The notes under the pieces were generated by a model. The model had not been told where the DNA came from and did not search any database. It was given only the letters and a program-made list of their open reading frames with translations. A program made the position numbers and the translations under genes. This document shows positions 5,182 to 12,810 of a stretch of 16,531 nucleotides of DNA, one piece after another. The DNA lies in NCBI GenBank assembly GCA_963593765.1, contig CAVBBU010000039.1:1-16531 (forward strand). The letters run 5' to 3'. This stretch comes from CAVBBU01 sp963593765. GTDB taxonomy: Bacteria; Bacillota; Clostridia; Lachnospirales; Lachnospiraceae. The first letter of the stretch is position 1; each line of letters opens with the position of its first letter.

Positions 5182-7122
5182 ATGGGATTAGATAATGAAA
5201 AGGAATTTGGTGCAGGATATGATGCAGACCAGATACAGATACTAGAGGGATTAGAGGCAGTTAGAAAAAGACCTGGTATGTATATAGGCTCTACATCTGA
5301 AAGAGGCTTGCATCATTTAGTATATGAGATAGTAGATAATTCTGTAGATGAGGCATTAGCAGGATTTTGTGATTCTATAGATGTTTCTATAAATGAAGAT
5401 AATTCCATAACTGTTATAGATGATGGTAGAGGAATACCTGTAGATATACAAAAAAAGGCAGGTAAGCCTGCTCTTGAGGTTGTATTTACCATACTTCATG
5501 CGGGCGGAAAATTCGGCGGTGGAGGATATAAGGTATCCGGTGGACTACACGGTGTTGGTGCTTCCGTTGTAAATGCACTCAGTGAAAAGCTAGAGGTTAG
5601 TGTATATAAGGAAGGTCACATCTATCAGATGAGATTTGAAAGAGGTAAGGTAACTCAGCCTATGACTATTATAGGCGATTGTCCTCTTGATAAGCATGGA
5701 ACAGAGGTAACATTTACCCCTGATAAGGATATATTCGAAACAACTATATATGACTATGATACATTAAAGATAAGACTTAGAGAAACTGCATTTCTTACTA
5801 AGAACTTAAAGATAATTCTTAGAGATAAAAGAGAGGGTAAAGAGCAGGAAAAAACCTTCCACTACGAAGGTGGTATCAAGGAATTTGTTTCTTATCTTAA
5901 TAAGGGAAAGAGTTCACTTTATTCGGATGTATTATATTTTGAGGGAAGCAGAGAAAAGGTATTTGTTGAGGTTGCTATGCAGCACAATGATTCCTATACA
6001 GAAAATATATATACCTTCGTTAATAATATTAATACTCCGGAGGGTGGAACACACCTTACAGGCTTTAAAAATGCACTTACTAAGACCTTTAATGATTATG
6101 CTAGAAAAAATAAGCTGCTTAAGGATTCGGATGAAAACCTATCCGGAGAGGATATAAGAGAAGGACTTACAGTAATTATAAGTGTTAAGGTAGAGGAACC
6201 ACAGTTTGAAGGACAGACAAAGCAAAAGCTTGGTAATTCAGAGGCTTCTATAGCAGTTAGCTCTGTAGTTAGTGAGCAGCTTACATATTACCTTGAGCAG
6301 AATCCTAATGTAGCAAAGCTAATATGCGAAAAAAGTATACTTGCACAGCGTGCGAGAGCAGCAGCAAGAAAGGCTAGAGACCTTACAAGAAGAAAGTCTG
6401 CACTTGATGGACTTGCACTTCCGGGTAAGCTAGCAGACTGCTCTAGCAAGGATCCTAATGAATGTGAGATATATATAGTCGAGGGAGATTCTGCAGGCGG
6501 CTCTGCAAAGACAGCAAGAAGCAGAGAAACTCAGGCTATACTTCCTCTTAGAGGAAAGATACTTAATGTTGAAAAGGCAAGACTTGATAGAGTATATGGC
6601 AATGAAGAAATAAAGGCTATGATTACCGCCTTTGGAACAGGCATACATGATGATTTTGATATAAGTAAGCTAAGATATAATAAAATAATAATTATGACCG
6701 ATGCGGATGTAGACGGTGCACATATAGCAACACTTATGCTTACATTTATATATAGATTTATGCCGGAGCTTATAAAGCAGGGACATGTATATCTTGCACA
6801 GCCACCGCTTTTTAAGCTGGAGAAGAATAAAAAGATTTGGTATGCATACAGTGACGAGGAATTAAATAATATTCTTAAAGAGGTTGGAAGAGACCAAAAT
6901 AATAAGATACAAAGATATAAGGGTCTTGGTGAGATGGATGCAGACCAGCTCTGGGAGACAACTATGGATCCTGAAAGAAGAATACTTTTAAGAGTATGCA
7001 TGGATGAGGAAACTACATCAGAAGTAGATTTAACATTTACCACTCTTATGGGAGACCAGGTTGAGCCAAGAAGAGAATTTATAGAGGCAAATGCGAAGTT
7101 TGTAACTAATCTTGATATATAG
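5182..7122 (+). CDS. gyrB: DNA gyrase subunit B
   Basis: GyrB is the ATPase subunit of gyrase and, with GyrA, introduces negative supercoils. The 646-residue length is the Firmicute form, without the large insertion seen in E. coli GyrB. The GHKL ATPase shows EIVDNSVDEALAG (Glu49 as the general base and Asn53 for Mg2+), DDGRGIPVD (about 80-88), GGLHGVGASVVNAL (120-133) and the QTKQKLGN loop whose Lys contacts the gamma-phosphate. The Toprim domain shows EGDSAGGSAK (about 434-443) and DADVDGAHI (about 507-515), the Mg2+ centre for DNA cleavage. The tail holds QRYKGLGEMDADQLWETTMDP. It follows recF by 14 nt and is separated from gyrA by 114 nt with a weak hairpin. Confidence 0.98.
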   Translation: MGLDNEKEFGAGYDADQIQILEGLEAVRKRPGMYIGSTSERGLHHLVYEIVDNSVDEALAGFCDSIDVSINEDNSITVIDDGRGIPVDIQKKAGKPALEVVFTILHAGGKFGGGGYKVSGGLHGVGASVVNALSEKLEVSVYKEGHIYQMRFERGKVTQPMTIIGDCPLDKHGTEVTFTPDKDIFETTIYDYDTLKIRLRETAFLTKNLKIILRDKREGKEQEKTFHYEGGIKEFVSYLNKGKSSLYSDVLYFEGSREKVFVEVAMQHNDSYTENIYTFVNNINTPEGGTHLTGFKNALTKTFNDYARKNKLLKDSDENLSGEDIREGLTVIISVKVEEPQFEGQTKQKLGNSEASIAVSSVVSEQLTYYLEQNPNVAKLICEKSILAQRARAAARKARDLTRRKSALDGLALPGKLADCSSKDPNECEIYIVEGDSAGGSAKTARSRETQAILPLRGKILNVEKARLDRVYGNEEIKAMITAFGTGIHDDFDISKLRYNKIIIMTDADVDGAHIATLMLTFIYRFMPELIKQGHVYLAQPPLFKLEKNKKIWYAYSDEELNNILKEVGRDQNNKIQRYKGLGEMDADQLWETTMDPERRILLRVCMDEETTSEVDLTFTTLMGDQVEPRREFIEANAKFVTNLDI

Positions 7123-7144
7123 TGAGATAGCTGTTCTTCTTAAA

Positions 7145-7175
7145 ATCAAAAACTTCATAGAGGAAGTTTTTTGAT
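7145..7175 (+). terminator. AT-rich hairpin between gyrB and gyrA
   Basis: ATCAAAAACTTC (7145-7156) pairs with GAAGTTTTTTGAT (7163-7175), with one bulged T, around a 6-nt loop. The 3' arm contains six Ts, so a shorter AAAACTTC/GAAGTTTT stem plus T-run could act as a weak terminator or attenuator. With few G-C pairs, read-through into gyrA is likely. A smaller GTTGT/ACAAC stem (7202-7219) lies just before the gyrA ribosome site. Confidence 0.4.
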
Positions 7176-7236
7176 GATTTGAGAAGGAAACTTAATTAAA
7201 AGTTGTTTTAATTTACAACAGGAGAATAAGTAAAAC

Positions 7237-9816
7237 ATGGAACCAAATATTTATGACAAGATTCATGATGTGGATCTGAAAAAAACTATGGAGAAGTCTT
7301 ACATCGATTATGCGATGAGTGTAATCGCTGCAAGAGCACTTCCAGATATAAGAGACGGACTTAAGCCTGTTCAAAGACGTATACTTTATTCTATGACAGA
7401 GCTTAATAATACTCCGGACAAGCCACATCGTAAGTGTGCACGTATAGTCGGTGATACAATGGGTAAATATCACCCACATGGTGACTCATCTATATACGGT
7501 GCTTTAGTTAATATGGCACAGGACTGGACATATAGATATCCGCTTGTAGATGGACATGGAAATTTTGGTTCTGTAGATGGTGACGATGCAGCTGCCATGC
7601 GATATACAGAGGCTAGACTTTCTAAGATAGCTATGGAAATGCTGGCAGATATTAATAAGGATACAGTTGACTTTACTCCTAACTTTGATGAAACAGAAAA
7701 GGAGCCAACCGTTCTTCCATCGAGATTTCCTAATCTTTTGGTAAACGGTACTACTGGTATAGCAGTAGGTATGGCAACTAATATACCACCTCATAATCTG
7801 AGAGAGGTAATAACTGCAGTAGATAAAATAATTGATAATAAAATAGAAAATAAAGAAACAACTATAGATGAAATTTTAGATATAGTTAAGGGACCAGACT
7901 TTCCTACAGGTGCGCAGATACTCGGAAGAAAGGGTATAGAGGAGGCATACAGAACAGGAAGAGGAAAGATAAAGGTTCGTGCAATAACAGAGATAGAAGC
8001 TATGCCTAATGGTAAGCATAGAATACTTGTGCATGAGCTTCCTTATCTTGTAAACAAGGCAAAGCTTATAGAAAAGATAGCAGAGCTTGTTAAGGAAAAG
8101 AGAATAGATGGCATAACAGAGCTTAGAGATGAGTCTAACAGAGAGGGAATGCGAATAGTTATTGAGCTTCGCAAGGATGTAAATGCAAGCGTTCTTCTAA
8201 ATAGACTTTATAAGCATACGCAGCTTCAGGACACCTTTGGTGTTATTATGCTGTCACTAGTTAATAATGAGCCAAAGATTCTTAATCTTCTTCAGATGCT
8301 GGAGTATTATCTAAAGCATCAAGAGGAGGTAGTAACAAGAAGAACTAAGTACGACCTTAAAAAGGCAGAGGAAAGAGCACATATATTAGAGGGATTAATT
8401 ATCGCCCTCGCTAACATTGACCTCGTAATAAAAATTATAAGAGGCAGTGAAAATGTAGCCGCTGCTAAGACTGAGCTTATGGAGACATTTACCCTGTCAG
8501 ATCTTCAGGCACAGGCTATAGTCGATATGAGACTTCGTACTTTGACAGGTCTTGAAAGAGAGAAGCTAGAGGCAGAGTACAAGGAGCTGGAGGCAAAGAT
8601 AGATTATTATAAGAGCATACTTGCAGATGAAAAGAAGCTGCTCGGAGTTGTTAAGGAAGAGATAGGACTTATTGCCGATAAGTATGGTGATGAAAGAAGG
8701 ACTGGCTTTGCTGCAGATGATGAGTTTGAGGCAGAGGATCTTATTCCAAGAGAGGACACAGTTATAGCTATGACAAATCTTGGATATATAAAGAGAATGA
8801 GTCCGGATAATTTTAATGTCCAAAACCGAGGCGGCAAGGGCATTAAGGGAATGCAGACTATAGAGGATGATTTCATAAGTGATATTATAATGACTACAAC
8901 TCATCACTATGTGAATTTCTTCACTAACAAGGGAAGAGTTTATAGGCTAAAGACCTACCAGATTCCGGAGGCAAGCAGGACTGCAAGAGGAACAGCTATA
9001 GTTAATCTCTTACAGCTGCAGCCAGAGGAAAAGGTAAGTGCGATTATTCCGCTTGATGAGTATAAGGAAGATGGCTACTTAATTATGGCTACAAAGAGAG
9101 GCATGATTAAGAAGACCAAGATAGAAGAATATTCTAATGTCAGAAGAAACGGACTTACAGCTATTGCACTTCGAGAGGGAGACGAGCTAATCGAGGTTAA
9201 GTCAACAGATGGAAACAAGGATATAATCGAAGTAACTAAAAAGGGCATGTGCATAGTTTATTCTGAAAAGGATGTTAGAGTTACAGGCAGAGGCTCGTTT
9301 GGTGTTAAGGGTGTAAGGCTTAATGCAGATGATGAGGTTATAGGAATGCAGCTTACTATACAGGGTCAGTACCTGCTTACGGTTTCTGAGCTTGGAATGG
9401 GTAAGAGAACCTCTATAGAAGAGTTTAAGGGTCAAAGAAGAGGCGGCAAGGGAATACGCTGCTATAAGATAGCTGATAAGACCGGCGACCTTGTAGGTGC
9501 TAAGCTTGTTAATGATGAAAGAGAAATCCTTATGATAACAAACGAGGGAATAATTATAAGGATAGCTGTTTCAGATATATCTATAATAGGTAGAAATACA
9601 TCCGGCGTTAAGCTTATGAATATAGATAAGGATTCGTCTGTAAGAGTTGCAAGCATAGCAAAGGTTAGAGAGTCTGAAAAGGATTCTAATGATGGCGAGA
9701 TATCTGATGAGGAAAATGTAAAGTCAGATAACAGTAGCGAGGTTACAGGAGAGACTACCAGCGATAATAGCAGTGAAGAATCAGATGATGGAGACTTCGA
9801 CACATTCGATATATAA
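7237..9816 (+). CDS. gyrA: DNA gyrase subunit A
   Basis: GyrA cuts and rejoins the DNA gate segment and wraps DNA. The 859 residues begin with the winged-helix and tower region (ALPDIRDGLKPVQRRILYSM, 34-53). The catalytic Tyr is Y123 in AAAMRYTEARLSK. The quinolone-contact segment is HPHGDSSIYGAL (79-90). The Ser that matches E. coli S83 is kept (S84), but the D87 position is Gly88. The C-terminal pinwheel includes the GyrA box QRRGGKG (about 734-740), needed for DNA wrapping and true gyrase activity. The last 48 residues (812-859) form an acidic Ser/Asp/Glu-rich tail with 19 acidic residues, probably disordered. AGGAG at 7220-7224 lies 12 nt before the ATG. The downstream glycosyltransferase starts 35 nt later. 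Confidence 0.98.
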   Translation: MEPNIYDKIHDVDLKKTMEKSYIDYAMSVIAARALPDIRDGLKPVQRRILYSMTELNNTPDKPHRKCARIVGDTMGKYHPHGDSSIYGALVNMAQDWTYRYPLVDGHGNFGSVDGDDAAAMRYTEARLSKIAMEMLADINKDTVDFTPNFDETEKEPTVLPSRFPNLLVNGTTGIAVGMATNIPPHNLREVITAVDKIIDNKIENKETTIDEILDIVKGPDFPTGAQILGRKGIEEAYRTGRGKIKVRAITEIEAMPNGKHRILVHELPYLVNKAKLIEKIAELVKEKRIDGITELRDESNREGMRIVIELRKDVNASVLLNRLYKHTQLQDTFGVIMLSLVNNEPKILNLLQMLEYYLKHQEEVVTRRTKYDLKKAEERAHILEGLIIALANIDLVIKIIRGSENVAAAKTELMETFTLSDLQAQAIVDMRLRTLTGLEREKLEAEYKELEAKIDYYKSILADEKKLLGVVKEEIGLIADKYGDERRTGFAADDEFEAEDLIPREDTVIAMTNLGYIKRMSPDNFNVQNRGGKGIKGMQTIEDDFISDIIMTTTHHYVNFFTNKGRVYRLKTYQIPEASRTARGTAIVNLLQLQPEEKVSAIIPLDEYKEDGYLIMATKRGMIKKTKIEEYSNVRRNGLTAIALREGDELIEVKSTDGNKDIIEVTKKGMCIVYSEKDVRVTGRGSFGVKGVRLNADDEVIGMQLTIQGQYLLTVSELGMGKRTSIEEFKGQRRGGKGIRCYKIADKTGDLVGAKLVNDEREILMITNEGIIIRIAVSDISIIGRNTSGVKLMNIDKDSSVRVASIAKVRESEKDSNDGEISDEENVKSDNSSEVTGETTSDNSSEESDDGDFDTFDI

Positions 9817-9851
9817 AAAATGAAATCCGAAGGGATATAAGTAATTAAGCA

Positions 9852-10877
9852 ATGGAAAAAATATTAACCGTAGTAGTGCCGACATTTAATGAAGAAAAAT
9901 ATCTCAGGGACAACCTAGAAGCCTTTAAGATAGAAGAGGTAATGAAGGATATAGAGGTCCTTGTTATTAATGACGGCTCTACTGACGGCTCTTTGGGTAT
10001 TGCTAGAGAGTATGAAAAAAGCTTTCCTGAGTGCTATAGAGTAATCGAAAAGGAAAATGGTGGTCATGGCTCTTGCATTAATGCAGGAATAGCAAATGCA
10101 AGCGGAGAGTATTTTAAGGTTGTAGATGCAGATGACTGGGTAGAAAGGGATGCATTTATAGGTCTTATAGAGGAATTAAAAAGAGCTTCTTCCGATATAG
10201 TATACTCTGGCTTTTTGTGGGCATATGAGAGCGAGGGAAAGAAGAAGGAAAACTTTAAAACTAAGGCTGAAATAAAAAAGCCATTTAAGGATGTAGAATA
10301 TAATAAAATATATAAGCTTGATGATATAGCAGATAGGCTTTATATGAAGATGCATAATATGACTATAAAAACAGCTATTCTTAGAGATAATAATATAAGG
10401 ATAGATGAGCATTGCTATTATGTAGATACAGAATATATTACCTATCCTATTCCATTTGCTAACACAATTAGTTTTATAGATAGTTTTGTTTATTATTACC
10501 GCATAGGCCGAAAGGGGCAGAGTGTTAGCATAGAGAAGATGCAAAGGAATGAAAAAAATTATGATAAGGTTCTACTATCGCTACTTGATATTTATAAAAA
10601 ACTAGGAGTGGAAATTCCTTGCTCTAAGGAAAAGAAAGGATATATAGCAGGAATTATAGCAAGGACTATAGCAGGAAAGATAAAAATTATACTTAGCTAT
10701 CCTGCATCAAATAAAAGAAGAGAAAGACTAATTAAGCTAGATCAAAGGATAAAGAACAAATATCCAGAAATTTATTATCAAAATAAAAATAAGGCTTTAG
10801 CGCTGCTTCGTATAAGCAGGTATCGCCTTTATAGGCCGGCTAGCAATTTGGCAAGGTGGATGTTTGTAAAGGAATAA
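9852..10877 (+). CDS. Family 2 glycosyltransferase
   Basis: This 341-residue, probably cytosolic, inverting GT-A enzyme would transfer a sugar from a nucleotide donor to a lipid-linked or polysaccharide acceptor. The N-terminal nucleotide-binding region shows VVVPTFNEEKYLRDNL (7-22), VLVINDGSTDGS (36-47) and GHGSCINAGIANASGEYFKVVDADDW (about 71-96). Within the last, DADD (92-95) is the metal- and nucleotide-sugar-binding DxD. The C-terminal third is basic with no transmembrane segment. Its donor and acceptor cannot be read from the sequence. The ribosome site is poor (AAGGG about 18 nt upstream). It starts 35 nt after gyrA with no evident terminator, so it may be expressed partly by read-through from gyrA. 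It heads the glycan cluster. Confidence 0.88.
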   Translation: MEKILTVVVPTFNEEKYLRDNLEAFKIEEVMKDIEVLVINDGSTDGSLGIAREYEKSFPECYRVIEKENGGHGSCINAGIANASGEYFKVVDADDWVERDAFIGLIEELKRASSDIVYSGFLWAYESEGKKKENFKTKAEIKKPFKDVEYNKIYKLDDIADRLYMKMHNMTIKTAILRDNNIRIDEHCYYVDTEYITYPIPFANTISFIDSFVYYYRIGRKGQSVSIEKMQRNEKNYDKVLLSLLDIYKKLGVEIPCSKEKKGYIAGIIARTIAGKIKIILSYPASNKRRERLIKLDQRIKNKYPEIYYQNKNKALALLRISRYRLYRPASNLARWMFVKE

Positions 10878-10905
10878 GACTAAAAATCTAAAAATAAGAG
10901 GGGCT

Positions 10906-12774
10906 ATGGTTAGGTTACAGAGCATTTTACTTCCAGATGAAAGTATATGCCAGGTAGAGGAATTATACTTTCACAGATCTATAGATAATAGAAAAGAAAA
11001 TAGAATAGACTTTGATGGATATTTTAATCTTTTTTATATTGAGAAAAGAAAAAAATATACAAGAATCGAAGACCTTAAACTAGAATTAACTCTTTATGGA
11101 TATAAGAGCCTTATACTTGTACATGATGGAAAAGATATAAAAACTGTAGCTTTAGAAGCAAATGAAAGAAAAACCTATACTATAGAGCTTCCTTATGGAG
11201 ATGTAGGTAGCGGTATTTTTTGGTTCGCACTTATTAGAGAGAAAAGCGTAGAGAACTTCTTTGTTTCGGGAGCGTATACTTCGGATAGGGCATTTAATCA
11301 GGCTTATATAGGAATAGACATATGCACATATAAAAGAGAAGCATATGTAGAAAGAAATTTAACTCTTTTAAAAAATAAAATTTTAGATAATGACAAATTA
11401 GAGGTATCAAAGCATATAGAAATATATGTTATAGATAATGGAAGAACTCTTAATAACAATGAGAAAATCCAGCAGATAAAAAATGGTGCATGTGAGAAAA
11501 TCCAGCAGATAAAAAATGGTGCATGTGAGAAAATCCACATTTTGGATAATAAAAACTCTGGCGGTGCAGGTGGCTTTACTAGAGGCATGATAGAGCTTTT
11601 GAGTGAGAGAGATAAAAAGGAAAAAGCCTTTACACATGTTCTTTTAATGGATGATGATGCCACTATAGAGCCGGATGCTATAGTTAGAATATATGGATTT
11701 TTAGCAACTGCGAGGGAGGAGTATAAGGATATAACTCTCGGCGGAACTATGCTAAGAGAGGACTTTCCATATATGCTATTTTGCAGTGGCGAGTGGTGGA
11801 ATGGCGAAACGATAGAAAGAAAAATAAGAAATTTAGATATAAGAAAAAGAAAGGCAGCAGCAGGGAAATATTTAACAAAGGCATGTAATGAGAGAGGGCT
11901 TTACTCCGGCTGGTGGTGCTGCTGCTATTCACTTGGTACTGTTAGATCGGATAATCTTCCTATACCGCTCTTTATTCATTATGATGATATAGAATTTGGC
12001 ATTAGAAATAAAAATAATGGCTGCGTATTTCTTAATGGCGTAGCTGTTTGGCATAAGGGCTTTGAGCTTAATTTTTCTGGAGTAAATAGATATTATGATG
12101 CAAGAAATGGTATAATTCAGATATCACTACATACAGAAAATAAAAAGAAAAAGACCGCTCTAAAATATTATTTTAAGATGCTTACAGTAGCACTAATTAG
12201 AATGAGATATAAGGATGCTAGGCTGATATATTATGGTTTAAAGGATTTCCTAAGAGGGCCAGAATGGCTTTATAAGCAGGATCCGGAAAAGCTTAATAAC
12301 AAAATGCAAGAGCTTACATATAAGACGAAAAGCCTAAGGGAGCTTGATGGTGAGCTAACAACACTTGAGATGCTAAATGTTCAAAAGCAAATAGGTACTC
12401 GAAAGAGGCAGCTTTCGCTAGAGAAAATTATAAAGGATAGAAAGCTTAGGGATAAGGCAAGCTTGCTTCGATATATTACTTTAAATGGATGGCTACTACC
12501 ATCAAAAAAGGATGTGGCTGTAACACTGTCTACAGATTCTCCATTTTATATATTCCGAAGGAAAAAGGTGGTTTGCTATGAGGTATCAAGTGGCAAGGCA
12601 TTTATTACAGAAAAAAGCTATAGAGAATTTTTGAAATTAATAGTTATTTATATAAAATCACTTTGGCTTATTCTAATTAAGCTTGACAGTGCGATTAGGG
12701 ATTATGATAAAAATATATCTAAGATCACAAACCAAAAGTCATGGGAGAGGTATCTTAACATTTCCCAAGAATAA
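10906..12774 (+). CDS. GlfT2-like glycosyltransferase A (galactofuranosyltransferase type)
   Basis: The 622 residues follow the mycobacterial GlfT2 plan: an N-terminal beta-rich domain (about 1-130), a GT-A catalytic domain (about 131-400) and a helical C-terminal region. Visible motifs are IGIDICTYKRE (135-145), IYVIDNGRTL (173-182), NKNSGGAGGFTRGM (215-228), LLMDDDA (246-252; D249/D251 as metal ligands), GWW (335-337), PLFIHYDDIEFGIR (354-367; D361 as candidate base) and VWHKGFE (381-387; His383 as metal ligand). Their order and spacing match GlfT2 D256/D258, W347-W348, D372 and H396. Transfer of galactofuranose to a surface glycan is therefore likely but unproven. An in-frame duplication EKIQQIKNGAC (186-207) sits in the catalytic domain. 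GAGGGG lies only 2 nt before the ATG. It is paralogous to the next gene. Confidence 0.87.
   Translation: MVRLQSILLPDESICQVEELYFHRSIDNRKENRIDFDGYFNLFYIEKRKKYTRIEDLKLELTLYGYKSLILVHDGKDIKTVALEANERKTYTIELPYGDVGSGIFWFALIREKSVENFFVSGAYTSDRAFNQAYIGIDICTYKREAYVERNLTLLKNKILDNDKLEVSKHIEIYVIDNGRTLNNNEKIQQIKNGACEKIQQIKNGACEKIHILDNKNSGGAGGFTRGMIELLSERDKKEKAFTHVLLMDDDATIEPDAIVRIYGFLATAREEYKDITLGGTMLREDFPYMLFCSGEWWNGETIERKIRNLDIRKRKAAAGKYLTKACNERGLYSGWWCCCYSLGTVRSDNLPIPLFIHYDDIEFGIRNKNNGCVFLNGVAVWHKGFELNFSGVNRYYDARNGIIQISLHTENKKKKTALKYYFKMLTVALIRMRYKDARLIYYGLKDFLRGPEWLYKQDPEKLNNKMQELTYKTKSLRELDGELTTLEMLNVQKQIGTRKRQLSLEKIIKDRKLRDKASLLRYITLNGWLLPSKKDVAVTLSTDSPFYIFRRKKVVCYEVSSGKAFITEKSYREFLKLIVIYIKSLWLILIKLDSAIRDYDKNISKITNQKSWERYLNISQE
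11461..11537 (+). repeat. 33-bp in-frame tandem repeat, 2.3 copies
   Basis: Identical 33-nt units occupy 11461-11493 and 11494-11526, followed by an 11-nt partial third copy, GAGAAAATCCA (11527-11537). Each unit encodes EKIQQIKNGAC, so copy-number change keeps the frame. The paralogous gene at 12811 lacks this insertion at the same place. Slippage or recombination at the 11-nt flank would explain the expansion. Confidence 0.95.
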
Positions 12775-12779
12775 AAATT

Positions 12780-12788
12780 ATATGCGGT
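12780..12788 (+). repeat. Shared post-stop motif ATATGCGGT, copy 1
   Basis: The 9-mer lies exactly 5 nt after the stop codon of GlfT2-like gene A. An identical 9-mer lies exactly 5 nt after the stop codon of gene B (14595-14603). It is probably retained duplicated flank, and no function is evident. Confidence 0.7.
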
Positions 12789-12810
12789 AAATAAATTTAA
12801 GGATAAGAAG

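Noticed and set aside
6531..7043. Long antisense open frame inside gyrB (170 codons), and similar ones inside gyrA
   Set aside because: They are antisense shadows of highly conserved genes with biased codon use. The translations are low-complexity Ser/Ile/Leu-rich and have no recognisable domain.
11304..11663. Antisense open frame with repeated CWIFSHAPFFI peptides
   Set aside because: The repetition only mirrors the 33-bp tandem repeat of the GlfT2-like gene on the other strand.
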